Assembly (NCBI GenBank): GCA_002343985.1
Contig: DDTB01000016.1
Location: forward strand, 41,448-105,447
Direction: 5' to 3'
DNA from: Chitinophagaceae bacterium UBA2375
Lineage (GTDB): Bacteria; Bacteroidota; Bacteroidia; Chitinophagales; Chitinophagaceae
Length of the DNA stretch: 64,000 nucleotides
A program made the translations under genes and the position numbers. The notes below the pieces were generated by a model. The model saw only the letters and a list, made by a program, of their open reading frames with translations. It was not told the origin of the DNA and did no database searches. Positions 52,509 to 62,618 of the stretch are shown in pieces (position 1 is the stretch's first letter; every line of letters starts with the position of its first letter).

Positions 52509-54551
52509 TTATTTTTTCAATGCTGTCCGGTACAGTACCCATCCCATCAGCGCGAAGAACAACACGCCTAACAGGAAGTAGCCATGTTCGCCGAAACTGC
52601 CGCTCAGCGCGCCTTCCATGCTCACGGTTTTCAGGAAACGCTCACCCCCATCGCTACCCGAAATAAAGGCGATGACCACGCCGGCAACCGCGCCGCCCGC
52701 AACCAGTCCGGTGGCAAACAAACTGCCCTTGCCCAACTCTTCTTCTTCAGGATTGGTTTCAATTTTTTCTTTTTTCTTTTTCATGTCTACCAAGCCTTTT
52801 ATTGCCCCGCCAATAAAAATGGGCAGTGTGGTCGACAACGGCAAATAGGCACCCACAGCGAAGCTGAGCGATTTGATGCCACAGAGTTCCATCACAATGG
52901 CAAGGAATACGCCCACAAATACAAACTGCCAGTCGAGGTTAAACGATAAAATTCCTTTTATCAAAGTGGCCATCAAAGTGGCTTGTGGCGCGGGGTATTT
53001 TTCTGTGCCGATGGCATGCTGTATGCCTTGCGCGGCCATGTCGGCCGTGGGCTTGTCGAGGAATTTAATCGTTAATCCGATGACGATGGAAGAAACAATC
53101 GCGCCTACAAACAACGCGATCTGCTGGTTCCTGGGCGTAGCGCCCACAATGTACCCGCTCTTCAGGTCCTGCGAAGTGGCGCCCGCGTTGGCGGCTGCAA
53201 TGCAGATCATGCCACCTACTACCAGCACCAAAGGTTCGTAACTATTGCCCGTCCAGCCCACTGCCATAAAAATCAGGCTGGTGCCCATCACGGTAGCGAT
53301 GGTCATGCCGCTGATGGGGTTATTGGATGATCCGATCAGCCCCACAATCCTCGATGATACCGTTACAAATAAAGCGCCGAAAACAATCACCAATACACCG
53401 ATCAGTAATTTCTGTAAAATACTGTCGCCCGGAACTTGCGGCAATATGGCAATGATCGCGATCAGTCCAAGGCTGCCAAGTCCCACCACTTTCATGCTCA
53501 AATCTTTCTCCGTACGCAATACCTGTTGCCCTTCGGCGGCATTATTATTTTTGATTGAGCCGATGCTGCCTTTAATTGATGCGATAATGGTGGGAATGGT
53601 TTTGATCAGGGTGATGATGCCACCGGCCGCAACCGCGCCTGCGCCTATCTGCCGGATGAATGCATAATACACAGCTGTGGAATAATCATTGAATGTGTGA
53701 GTCGCTGCGTTCCATCCGCCCTTTCCGCCATCTTTTGCGATATCCGCGAGATAACCCAGTTTAACCAATTGCATGGCGATGGTATCGGCAGGTACGATGG
53801 ATGATAGCAAAGGTATCAGCACCAGCCAGCTCAACACGCCGCCGGCAACGAGTACACCCGCAATACGCGGGCCAATGATATAGCCCACACCCAGGTATTC
53901 GGGTGTGATTTCCCCGCTGACCTTCGCGGATGGAAAAAATTTATTTGTTTGCTTGGTCACCCAATACGGTGTCTCCGCGATCACATGCAAAATCTTTTGC
54001 AGTATGGCATACGCAAACGCTACGCCCAGCCCCCAGAATGCGGTTCGTGCGAAATCGCCCCCTTTCTCCCCGGCCTTCAACACATCGCCGCAGGCCGTTC
54101 CTTCGGGATATGGGAGCGTATCATGTTCATTAACGATCAATGCCCTGCGCAGCGGCACCATCAGTAAGGTGCCCAGCATACCGCCCACAATGGCCAGGAT
54201 CAGGATGGTGAGGTAATTAAAGTATTCGGCGCTGTCGGATGACGATAAAAACAGGAAACCCGGAAGCGTGAAGGCCACACCCGCCGCGATGCTCTCGCCC
54301 GCGCTGCCCGTGGTTTGAATGATATTGTTTTCGAGGATGGTGGTTTTGAAAAACTTACGGCCAAGCGTAATCGCAATAACGGCGATGGGGATGGAAGCCG
54401 ATACCGTTAAACCGGCTTTTAACGCGAGGTAAACCGTGGCCGCGCCGAAGATCACGCCAAACAGGCTTCCCAGCAGGATCGATTTCACGGTCAGTTCCTT
54501 CATAGACGATTGTGCCGGCACAAAGGGTTGAAATGTTTTTTTATCCGTCAT
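52509..54551 (-). CDS. OPT-family oligopeptide transporter
   Basis: A 680-residue inner-membrane protein with about 16 helices. LKAGLTVSASIPIAVIAITL near the start and NNIIQTTGSAGESIAAGVAF are diagnostic of the bacterial OPT branch, which moves oligopeptides or peptide-metal complexes. The ATG at 54551 (MTDKKTFQPF) replaces a longer frame with an unrelated hydrophobic leader. Flanked by terminators on both sides, so it is a separate unit. Confidence 0.92.
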   Translation of the reverse strand: MTDKKTFQPFVPAQSSMKELTVKSILLGSLFGVIFGAATVYLALKAGLTVSASIPIAVIAITLGRKFFKTTILENNIIQTTGSAGESIAAGVAFTLPGFLFLSSSDSAEYFNYLTILILAIVGGMLGTLLMVPLRRALIVNEHDTLPYPEGTACGDVLKAGEKGGDFARTAFWGLGVAFAYAILQKILHVIAETPYWVTKQTNKFFPSAKVSGEITPEYLGVGYIIGPRIAGVLVAGGVLSWLVLIPLLSSIVPADTIAMQLVKLGYLADIAKDGGKGGWNAATHTFNDYSTAVYYAFIRQIGAGAVAAGGIITLIKTIPTIIASIKGSIGSIKNNNAAEGQQVLRTEKDLSMKVVGLGSLGLIAIIAILPQVPGDSILQKLLIGVLVIVFGALFVTVSSRIVGLIGSSNNPISGMTIATVMGTSLIFMAVGWTGNSYEPLVLVVGGMICIAAANAGATSQDLKSGYIVGATPRNQQIALFVGAIVSSIVIGLTIKFLDKPTADMAAQGIQHAIGTEKYPAPQATLMATLIKGILSFNLDWQFVFVGVFLAIVMELCGIKSLSFAVGAYLPLSTTLPIFIGGAIKGLVDMKKKKEKIETNPEEEELGKGSLFATGLVAGGAVAGVVIAFISGSDGGERFLKTVSMEGALSGSFGEHGYFLLGVLFFALMGWVLYRTALKK

Positions 54552-54578
54552 GTACAGTTGGTTTTGCCTGGTCAAGAT

Positions 54579-54617
54579 AAAGAAAAAGGGTGATATCATT
54601 TCTCAGATACCACCCTT
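54579..54617 (-). terminator. Rho-independent terminator after the second POT gene
   Basis: A 12-bp stem (AAGGGTGGTATC with GATATCACCCTT, one G-T pair), 8-base loop, then TTTCTTT on the minus strand, 24 bases past the stop codon. Confidence 0.85.
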
Positions 54618-54640
54618 CGATACTTCGTTATGGAACTATC

Positions 54641-56311
54641 TTATGCCGATCCGGTTTTGTCTTTTACAATGGCGTTCAGCGATTTGATCCTGGAATAAAT
54701 AAGGATACCGCCAATAAACGCAGCGACGGTGAGGATCAGGAAGAATATTTTTTTATCTGTGAAATCATCCCAGAATCCCGTCATTACACCGGCCACTTTT
54801 CCTCCAATGGATGTGGAGAGGAACCAGCCACCCATCAACAGGGCCGTCAACCGGGCGGGCGCCAGTTTTGACACCAGCGACAAACCAATCGGGCTCAGGA
54901 AAATTTCACTCACGGTGAACACAAAGTAGGTGCCCCATAACCAGGCCGGAGCTGTTTTGTATCCGTAAATGGATGGAACAGACATGATCGCGAAGACCAT
55001 CACCAAAGCCGACAAGCCCGAAATAAATAAGGCCATACCAAACTTCGATGCTGTAGTGGGCTCTTTGCCTCTTTTACGCAGGTAATCAAAAAGTGGCACA
55101 AACACCAGTGTCAGCAATACAATAAACAATGGGTTGATGCTTTGGAATAATTCGGTGTTCACCAATTTTACCTGTTTGCCATTCGGCCATTCTTCTTTAG
55201 GCACATTGTTGAAGTAAGGATCGGGGCCCATCACCTGCACCACTTTGCCGCTGTCGTCCTTGACATTCACCAGGTATTCATTCACTTTATTCACCAGCCT
55301 GGGCGTATCCGTTACTTCCTGCAAGGGGAAGATGGATCCTGTGAGCCTGGCTGTTGTTTCAGACGCGACGCGGTCTGTATGCTTTTCGGCCCAGATGGTT
55401 AAGCCGGTGGAGTTCTGATTATAGATGGTCCAGAAAATAATGCTGATGGCAAAAATGAAGAGCAAAGCGCCAATGCCCCTTTTATCCTGCCCGGTGGCTT
55501 TTACCCAAAGCGATATGTAAAAAGCGATGATTGGTAAACAGGCGAAGATGAACGCGTCGTTGGCCGGTGTGCCCATGATGGTACTGCCAAAAAGCTGGTT
55601 CGGCACAAACCATCCAATCAGGGCCGCGATAATGGCGGGCAGGAATACATAACTGAATATCTTCGACAAAGGCATGTCTTCCGCCTGGGCAGACTTCTTC
55701 ACATCGCCCATTTTCACATGCTTGAGGTTCATGGCCAACACAACAAGGCCAATCAGCAAACCCACGCCGGCAGCGGCAAAAGCGTAACCCCAGCCATACG
55801 CGTTGCGCAGGTAAGCGGCCACGAAATTGCAGACAAATGCACCGATATTGATGCCCATATAAAAGATGTTGTACGCATTATCTTTTAATGGCTTGAGGTC
55901 TTCACGGTTATATATATTACCCAGCAGCGCGGAGATATTGGGTTTGAAAAAACCGTTGCCCACAATGATCAGCGCCAGTGAAATAAACATGGCCGTATTT
56001 CCGGGCAATGCCAGTCCGAGGTAACCGGCCGCCATCAGGAAACCACCAATAAAAATGGATTTTGTATAACCGAGGTAACGGTCGGCGATCAATCCACCGA
56101 TAAATGGGGTGAGGTACACCAGGGCGATGAAACTGCCCACGATATCAGCGCCTACACTTTGTGAAAATCCTTTGCCCCCTGTGGTGCTGTCAATCATATA
56201 CAACAACAGGATGCCCACCATCAGGTAGTATGCGAAGCGCTCCCACATTTCGGTTAAGAATAATACATACAGGGCCTTGGGGTGCTTTCCGGCTTTAACG
56301 GGTTCTTGCAT
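54641..56311 (-). CDS. POT-family proton-coupled peptide transporter (second)
   Basis: A 556-residue paralogue of the POT protein at 50.8-52.4 kb, with the same opening FLTEMWERFAYYLMVGILLL and signature IFYMGINIGAFVCNFVAAYL. It differs mainly in the central periplasmic loop (about 320-390). Imports small peptides with protons. The 200-base gap upstream, shared with divergent purD, presumably holds its promoter. Confidence 0.93.
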   Translation of the reverse strand: MQEPVKAGKHPKALYVLFLTEMWERFAYYLMVGILLLYMIDSTTGGKGFSQSVGADIVGSFIALVYLTPFIGGLIADRYLGYTKSIFIGGFLMAAGYLGLALPGNTAMFISLALIIVGNGFFKPNISALLGNIYNREDLKPLKDNAYNIFYMGINIGAFVCNFVAAYLRNAYGWGYAFAAAGVGLLIGLVVLAMNLKHVKMGDVKKSAQAEDMPLSKIFSYVFLPAIIAALIGWFVPNQLFGSTIMGTPANDAFIFACLPIIAFYISLWVKATGQDKRGIGALLFIFAISIIFWTIYNQNSTGLTIWAEKHTDRVASETTARLTGSIFPLQEVTDTPRLVNKVNEYLVNVKDDSGKVVQVMGPDPYFNNVPKEEWPNGKQVKLVNTELFQSINPLFIVLLTLVFVPLFDYLRKRGKEPTTASKFGMALFISGLSALVMVFAIMSVPSIYGYKTAPAWLWGTYFVFTVSEIFLSPIGLSLVSKLAPARLTALLMGGWFLSTSIGGKVAGVMTGFWDDFTDKKIFFLILTVAAFIGGILIYSRIKSLNAIVKDKTGSA

Positions 56312-56511
56312 ATCAGTTGGTTTTAGTCTGAAACTTGGTTTAATGGCTCAAAATAGTGAATTTATCATTATTGCTGTACATGACGCATGATTCACATATG
56401 TTGCCGGATCAGCAGGTTGATATGCCATCCGTAAAAAAAATCATGGAATTGATCGGGTAGTCCGCTAAATTCGCCCCCATGGCTTTACCCGGTAACCCCC
56501 AGACCCCAGGC

Positions 56512-57822
56512 ATGAATATTTTAATTATTGGTTCAGGCGGACGAGAGCATACCCTCGCCTGGAAGATTTCGCAAAGCAATCTTTGCCGGCATTTGTTGAT
56601 TGCACCCGGCAATGCGGGCACTTCCGCGCTTGGCACGAATTTAGCTATAGCAGTAACGGATTTTGACGCGTTGGCAAAGGCTATCCGGGAGCACCGGGTC
56701 AACTTGCTCATCGTGGGCCCGGAAGAGCCACTGGTGAAAGGCATCACGGATTATTTCAGGGGCAAGGCGGGTTTCGAAGACCTTAAGATCATTGGCCCCT
56801 CTGCGGAAGCCGCCCAGTTGGAAGGAAGCAAGAGCTTCGCCAAAGCGTTCATGCAGCGCAACGGCATCCCTACGGCCGGGTACAGGGAGTTCACAGCAGA
56901 GAATTATGAGGAAGGTGTCGCGTATATCCGCAACCATCCGCTGCCAATTGTGCTTAAGGCCGACGGGTTGGCCGCCGGGAAGGGCGTTTTGATCTGCCAT
57001 CACCATATTGAAGCGCTGGCTGAATTTGAGTTGATGATCATGCGCGCCAAATTCGGGGAGGCGGGTAAGAAAGTGGTGGTGGAACAGTTCCTCGAAGGCA
57101 TTGAAATGAGCGTGTTCGCGCTTACTAACGGCAACGAATATGTGCTGTTGCCCGAGGCGAAGGATTATAAGCGGGTAGGCGTGGGCGATACCGGCCTGAA
57201 CACAGGCGGGATGGGCGCTGTAAGCCCCGTGCCGCTGTATGATGAGGAACTGAAAAGAAAAGTGATTGAGCGCATCGTTGAACCAACGGTGAAGGGTATA
57301 CGCGAAGAAGGGATGGACTATACCGGGTTCGTGTTCTTTGGATTGATGATATCGGGCGGGGAACCTTATGTGATAGAATACAACTGCCGCATGGGCGACC
57401 CGGAAACAGAAGTGGTGGTCCCGCGTTTGCAGAACGACCTGGTTGAATTGCTCCTCGCGGCATGCGAAGGCCGCCTTGCCGGGATGAAATTGTCATTCGA
57501 TCTTCGTACAGCCGTTACCGTTGTAGCCGTCAGCGGCGGTTACCCCGGGGAATACCGGAAAGGGTTGCCGGTCAGCGGCCTCGACCAGGCGCCGCTCGAC
57601 GATTGCATCCTGTTTCATGCGGGAACAATTTTATCAGCCGATGGTTCCGAAGTGCTCACCAACGGGGGCAGGGTGCTGGCAGCAACGGCGTTTGGGGATG
57701 ATGTCCGCGACGCGGTGGAACTGGCCTCATACATGCTCGAGCAACTGCATTTCGAAGACATGTATTTCCGCCCGGATATCGGTTATGAATTCCGGGAGTC
57801 CGACAAAGCCCCGGAAGCCTGA
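56512..57822 (+). CDS. purD: Phosphoribosylamine-glycine ligase
   Basis: A 436-residue ATP-grasp enzyme of purine synthesis (step 2). It begins MNILIIGSGGREHTLAWKIS, has ADGLAAGKGV, NTGGMGAVSP and the GDPETEVVVPR metal/ATP site. The ATG at 56512 is chosen because this is the standard N-terminus; an upstream ATG adds 11 Pro-rich residues. Confidence 0.96.
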   Translation: MNILIIGSGGREHTLAWKISQSNLCRHLLIAPGNAGTSALGTNLAIAVTDFDALAKAIREHRVNLLIVGPEEPLVKGITDYFRGKAGFEDLKIIGPSAEAAQLEGSKSFAKAFMQRNGIPTAGYREFTAENYEEGVAYIRNHPLPIVLKADGLAAGKGVLICHHHIEALAEFELMIMRAKFGEAGKKVVVEQFLEGIEMSVFALTNGNEYVLLPEAKDYKRVGVGDTGLNTGGMGAVSPVPLYDEELKRKVIERIVEPTVKGIREEGMDYTGFVFFGLMISGGEPYVIEYNCRMGDPETEVVVPRLQNDLVELLLAACEGRLAGMKLSFDLRTAVTVVAVSGGYPGEYRKGLPVSGLDQAPLDDCILFHAGTILSADGSEVLTNGGRVLAATAFGDDVRDAVELASYMLEQLHFEDMYFRPDIGYEFRESDKAPEA

Positions 57823-57886
57823 TCCACCCGCTTTTGCGAAAGCTTCCAAAAGCCCGCGAATATGTGGAGAAATTAGTGGTTTTACG

Positions 57887-57917
57887 TTGTTTAATCCAAT
57901 TATTTATGGCAACTTTG
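57887..57917 (+). promoter_or_regulatory. Candidate promoter of the mre operon
   Basis: TTG (57887-57889), 20 bases, CAACTTTG (57910-57917), one mismatch from TAnnTTTG. It would start transcription about 33 bases upstream of mreB. Confidence 0.4.
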
Positions 57918-57956
57918 CCCACATTGATACCTTCTGATTACCCTTCATTTTAATAT

Positions 57957-58982
57957 ATGGGAATTTTCAACTTTTTCACCCAGGAAATCGCAGTTGACCT
58001 GGGTACTGCCAATACACTGATCATTCACAACGATGAAGTTGTGGTGAACGAGCCTTCTATTGTGGCACTCGACCGCAACAACCAGAAAAACCTCCTGGCC
58101 GTGGGCAAAAAAGCCCTCATGATGCACGAGAAAACACACGAAAGCATCCGCACCGTCAGGCCCTTGCGGGATGGCGTAATCGCCGACTTTAACGCTGCTG
58201 AACTGATGATACGGGAAATGATCAAAATGATCTATCCCAAAAAACCTTTGTTTGCCCCAAGCTGGCGCATGATGATCTGCATCCCGAGCAGCATCACCGA
58301 AGTGGAGAAAAGGGCCGTGCGCGACAGCGCCGAACAGGCCGGCGCCAAGGAAGTGTACCTCATCCACGAACCCATGGCAGCCGCGCTGGGTATCGGTATT
58401 GATGTGGAAGAACCCGTAGGCAACATGATCATCGACATCGGTGGCGGTACCACCGGCATCACCGTGATCGCCCTCGCCGGTATTGTGTGCGACCAGAGCA
58501 TCCGCATCGCGGGCGACGAATTCACGGCCGACATCATGGAAGCCCTTCGCCGCTACCATAGCCTCCTGATTGGTGAACGCACCGCCGAACAAATTAAAAT
58601 CCAGGTGGGCGCAGCCATGAAAGACCTCGAGAACCCGCCGGATGATATCCCCGTCAATGGGCGCGACCTGGTGACCGGTATCCCCAAACAGGTCATGGTC
58701 AGCTACCAGGAAGTGGCCGAAGCCCTCGATAAAAGCATCTTCAAAATTGAAGAAGCCATCCTCAAAGCTTTGGAAACCACACCGCCCGAACTCGCCGCCG
58801 ATATTTACCGCCGCGGCCTCTATATCACCGGAGGTGGCGCCCTGCTGCGCGGACTCGACAAGCGCCTGACCAATAAAATCAAACTGCCGGTACATGTTGC
58901 CGACGACCCGCTCAAAAGCGTGGTGCGCGGAACCGGCATCGCCCTCAAAAACTACGACAGGTTCCCCTTCGTAATGAGGTAA
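57957..58982 (+). CDS. mreB: Rod shape-determining actin homologue MreB
   Basis: A 341-residue bacterial actin. Phosphate-1 loop EIAVDLGTANTLI, connect region and IDIGGGTTGITVIAL (phosphate 2), adenosine loop ITGGGALLRGLD are all present. It forms membrane-bound filaments that guide side-wall synthesis. First gene of mreB-mreC-mreD-mrdA-rodA. Confidence 0.98.
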   Translation: MGIFNFFTQEIAVDLGTANTLIIHNDEVVVNEPSIVALDRNNQKNLLAVGKKALMMHEKTHESIRTVRPLRDGVIADFNAAELMIREMIKMIYPKKPLFAPSWRMMICIPSSITEVEKRAVRDSAEQAGAKEVYLIHEPMAAALGIGIDVEEPVGNMIIDIGGGTTGITVIALAGIVCDQSIRIAGDEFTADIMEALRRYHSLLIGERTAEQIKIQVGAAMKDLENPPDDIPVNGRDLVTGIPKQVMVSYQEVAEALDKSIFKIEEAILKALETTPPELAADIYRRGLYITGGGALLRGLDKRLTNKIKLPVHVADDPLKSVVRGTGIALKNYDRFPFVMR

Positions 58983-59019
58983 GCCGGCATCCGCTATCAC
59001 CAAAAATTTTCTGTAGCCC

Positions 59020-59874
59020 GTGCGCAATATCTTTTTATTCATCAGGCGATACTTTCACTTTCTGCTGTTCATCGTCCTGCAGATACTATGCGTTTACTTT
59101 ATTGTGAGCTACAGCCATTACCATAAAGCCGCTTTCGGAAACTTCAGCAATCAAATGACCGGCGATATCAACCGGCAATACAACAAAGTGGAACAATATT
59201 TTCACCTGAAGAAAAGCAACGATTCGCTCATTATTGCCAACGAACGGCTCTACAACCTGCTCAGGGAAAATTATGAACTCCCCGATTCATTGCCACGTAC
59301 CGAAGTGGATACCATCATCATTGACTCACTCCGCCAATACAGGAGCATCACTTATTTGAACGCCAAAGTGGTGTCGAATTCCGTGAGTACGCAAAATAAT
59401 TTCCTGGTGCTTTACCGTGGCCGCAAAGCCGGGTTGCGCGAGGGCATGGGCGTGGTTGACCCCAGCCGGAATGTGGTGGGCATCATCACAGAACTCACCG
59501 ACGAATATGCCGTAGTGATGAGTTTGTTGCACAAAGACAGCCGCATCAGTGGTAAACTCCTCAAAGGCGGATACACGGGCACACTGATATGGGACGGCAA
59601 ATTGCCCAACCTTGTGACCCTCACCAATATCCCTAAAAGCGCCAAGCCCGCTGTAGGCGATTCTGTGATCACCAGTGGCTTCAGCACCACTTTTCCAAAG
59701 GGTTTGCTGATAGGCAGGGTAGAAGGGGTCTATACCGATCCGAGTTCCAATTATTATAAAGTAAAACTGCATACCGCTGCTAATTTTTATAACCTGCAGT
59801 ATGTGTATGCCATTGATAACAAACACCAGGAAGCCGTCAACCAAATCCTTGATAAACTGAAAAAACAGCAATGA
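59020..59874 (+). CDS. mreC: Rod shape-determining protein MreC
   Basis: A 284-residue inner-membrane protein with GTG start (reads VRNIFLFIRRYFHFLLF). One N-terminal helix, a short coiled coil (about 65-95), then paired beta-barrels in the periplasm with NNFLVLYRGRKAGLREGMGV and DSVITSGFSTTFPKGLLIG. It links MreB to the elongasome PBP. It overlaps mreD by four bases (ATGA). Confidence 0.94.
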   Translation: MRNIFLFIRRYFHFLLFIVLQILCVYFIVSYSHYHKAAFGNFSNQMTGDINRQYNKVEQYFHLKKSNDSLIIANERLYNLLRENYELPDSLPRTEVDTIIIDSLRQYRSITYLNAKVVSNSVSTQNNFLVLYRGRKAGLREGMGVVDPSRNVVGIITELTDEYAVVMSLLHKDSRISGKLLKGGYTGTLIWDGKLPNLVTLTNIPKSAKPAVGDSVITSGFSTTFPKGLLIGRVEGVYTDPSSNYYKVKLHTAANFYNLQYVYAIDNKHQEAVNQILDKLKKQQ

Positions 59875-60404
59875 GCAACCTGGTCAAAAATATCGTTCGG
59901 TTCATCCTGCTGATGCTGGTGCAGGTATACGTGCTCGATAAAATCCAGTTGCACCAGATGGTGACCCCATACCTGTATTTTATTTTCATCCTCTGGCTGC
60001 CCTTCCACATGAACCGCGCGTTGCTCATGTTGCTCGCGTTTATCCTTGGGTTTACGCTCGACGGGTTCAGGCACCACCCGGGCTTCCATGCTGCCGCCTG
60101 TGTGCTGATCGCGTACATACGCCCTTTCCTCGTGAACCTGCTCATCCCGCAGGAAGGCGCGGAAACAAATTATGAAGAACCTTCCATTCAGAGTATGGGC
60201 GGCCTCGTTCCTTACCTTTTCTATGCCGGTTTGCTCAGCCTGCTGCACCATACATGGCTTTTCTTACTGGAAGCATGGCAGTTTGGCGACGCCTGGTATT
60301 TCCTCGTGAAAACATTGTTGTCAACCGCCATTAGCATCCTGCTCATCCTGGCAACGGAATTCCTCTTTTCGCGCAAACAAAAATTCCGCACCAACACGAT
60401 ATAA
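59871..60404 (+). CDS. mreD: Rod shape-determining protein MreD
   Basis: A 177-residue inner-membrane protein with about five helices. Sequence is poorly conserved across the family; assignment rests on length, hydrophobic layout, the FRHHPGFHAAACVLIAYIRP segment and its place between mreC and PBP2. Confidence 0.88.
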   Translation: MSNLVKNIVRFILLMLVQVYVLDKIQLHQMVTPYLYFIFILWLPFHMNRALLMLLAFILGFTLDGFRHHPGFHAAACVLIAYIRPFLVNLLIPQEGAETNYEEPSIQSMGGLVPYLFYAGLLSLLHHTWLFLLEAWQFGDAWYFLVKTLLSTAISILLILATEFLFSRKQKFRTNTI

Positions 60405-60458
60405 TTCCCGAATTTTCCCTGAATTTTACCAATATATTCCTGTACCGGAAAACCCTCT

Positions 60459-62594
60459 ATGCCTGCGTTCAACCAATCAAGAAAAAATTTCATCAAACTG
60501 GCCTTCATCGCCCTTTTTGTGGTGATCATCGCCAGGCTCTTCACGCTGCAGGTGGTAACCAGCAAATACAAGATACTCGCCGACGACCAGGGCATCTTCC
60601 GTAAAGTGGTGTATCCCGACAGGGGTATCGTGTACGACCGCAAAGGAAGGGCCATCCTGCAAAACACCATCATCTACGACCTCATGGTGGTGCCCGGAAA
60701 AATCAGGGGTACCGACACCAGCGCGCTCTGCAATATCCTCGGCATCGACACCGCCGAATTCCGCAAACGCATCATCACCGCCATCATCCGCAATAAAAGC
60801 TACCGGCCATCCGTATTCGAAGCGTTGTTGACAGATGAAAAAATGGCCAAGCTCAATGAGAACATGTACAAATTCGCGCCGGGATATTTCCTGCAGGAAA
60901 GGCCCGTAAGGGATTATCCGTACGATGCAGGTGGAAATATTTTGGGTTATCTGTCAGAGGTTGATAGCTCATTCCTCAAACGCCATCCCGACGAGGGTTA
61001 CCAGCCGGGCGATTACGCGGGCAAGGCCGGGCTGGAACGCACATACGAAAAAGTGCTGATGGGCCAGCGCGGTATCGAGTTTTACAAACGCGACAATAAA
61101 AACCGTTTAATCGGGCGCCTCGAAAATGGCCTGTACGATACCACGGCCATTGCCGGGCAAAACATGTACACATCAATTGATATTGAGTTGCAGGAGTTCG
61201 GGGAGAAGCTGATGGAAAATAAAATCGGTTCCATCGTAGCCATCGATCCGCGTACCGGCGGCATTCTGTGCATGGTTAGTAGCCCAACGTACAAGCCGCG
61301 ATTGCTCACAGGATCAGAACGAAAAAAACATTACGCGGAACTTCTGCTCAACCCCGCGCTACCTTTGCTCAACCGCACCGTCAGCGCCACATACTCACCC
61401 GGCTCCACATTCAAAACCCTGCAGGCTTTGATCGGGTTGCACGAAGGTGTGATCACCACCGATACCCGCTTTTCCTGTTCCGGCGCGTTTTATGGTTGTG
61501 GCCGCGGCAGGCCGATGCGTTGCCTCGACGTGGGTACATTCGACCTTCGGCATGCCATCACTTTATCGGATAATACCTATTTCGCGATTGTCATGCAACG
61601 CGTGCTGGATAACCCGAAATACCCGAATGTGGATTCGTCATTGTCTGTTTGGACAAGGTATATGCACGGGTTCGGACTTGGCCGCAAACTCGGCGCCGAC
61701 GTGCCTTCCGAGAAATCGGGGCTGATCCCTTCACCGGCTTTGTATGATAAGATGTATGGAAAAGGGCGATGGAATTACTGCACTTTCCGATCTGTAAGTA
61801 TCGGACAGGGAGAAGTAACCACCACGCCATTGCAGGTTGCCAACGAAATGGCATACATTGCCAACAAGGGTTGGTTTTATACACCGCATATTGTGGATTC
61901 CATTGAAGGGGGCGATAAGTTTGGCATGCTCAATAAATTCCGGGAAAAGCATGTCGCGTTTGAAATCCCTGATTCCGTTTTTGAAGCCGTGCATGATGGC
62001 ATGCAACTGGTGGTGGAAAGGGGTACCGGTATGAACGCGCGGGTGAAAGGCATTGACATCTGCGGAAAAACCGGGACCGTGGAAAACTATATCGGCACGG
62101 TCAAGCAGCCCAACCACGCCTTTTTCTGCGGGTTCGCGCCACGCGATAATCCAAGGATCGCCATCATGTGCGTCGTGGAAAACAGCGGCCGCTTCGGTGG
62201 CACTTATGCCGCGCCGATAGTGGGATTGATGATTGAGAAATACCTCAATGATTCCATTGCCGGTAAAGACCGGAAAGCGAAAGCGGAAGCTTTGTCGAAG
62301 CTGAACCTGATCCCGCCGCGCATCTACCAGGCCATGCGCAAACAGGATTCACTGATGCACGCGCGCGACTCGGCATACCTGATCGCGAAAGGGTATATCA
62401 AGATTGTCAGGGATACCATCGGGCTTGAATCGGAAGACGATACAGAGGCGTTGGATAAACTGAAGAAATCGAAGGAAGGGAAACCGTTGCCGCCGCCGGC
62501 CGACAGCAGCAACCGCGGCAATCCAACGGAGGGCATCCTGCCGCAGGAACCGAGGCGTACACTAACGGTTAGGGATAGTAGCCTAATGCCTTAA
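60459..62594 (+). CDS. mrdA: Penicillin-binding protein 2
   Basis: A 711-residue peptidoglycan transpeptidase of the elongasome. One N-terminal helix, a pedestal domain from about 40, and the transpeptidase domain with S316-T-F-K319, S370-D-N372 and K537-T-G motifs. It is about 80 residues longer than E. coli PBP2, owing to a C-terminal charged, Pro-rich tail (about 640-711, KPLPPPADSSNRG). Its partner rodA follows by 24 bases. Confidence 0.96.
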   Translation: MPAFNQSRKNFIKLAFIALFVVIIARLFTLQVVTSKYKILADDQGIFRKVVYPDRGIVYDRKGRAILQNTIIYDLMVVPGKIRGTDTSALCNILGIDTAEFRKRIITAIIRNKSYRPSVFEALLTDEKMAKLNENMYKFAPGYFLQERPVRDYPYDAGGNILGYLSEVDSSFLKRHPDEGYQPGDYAGKAGLERTYEKVLMGQRGIEFYKRDNKNRLIGRLENGLYDTTAIAGQNMYTSIDIELQEFGEKLMENKIGSIVAIDPRTGGILCMVSSPTYKPRLLTGSERKKHYAELLLNPALPLLNRTVSATYSPGSTFKTLQALIGLHEGVITTDTRFSCSGAFYGCGRGRPMRCLDVGTFDLRHAITLSDNTYFAIVMQRVLDNPKYPNVDSSLSVWTRYMHGFGLGRKLGADVPSEKSGLIPSPALYDKMYGKGRWNYCTFRSVSIGQGEVTTTPLQVANEMAYIANKGWFYTPHIVDSIEGGDKFGMLNKFREKHVAFEIPDSVFEAVHDGMQLVVERGTGMNARVKGIDICGKTGTVENYIGTVKQPNHAFFCGFAPRDNPRIAIMCVVENSGRFGGTYAAPIVGLMIEKYLNDSIAGKDRKAKAEALSKLNLIPPRIYQAMRKQDSLMHARDSAYLIAKGYIKIVRDTIGLESEDDTEALDKLKKSKEGKPLPPPADSSNRGNPTEGILPQEPRRTLTVRDSSLMP

Positions 62595-62618
62595 CATAAC
62601 ATTTATTGATCGAAATTT

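Noticed and set aside
57945..59042. 365-codon minus-strand open frame
   Set aside because: It lies antisense to mreB, which is certain; biased codon use opens the opposite frame.
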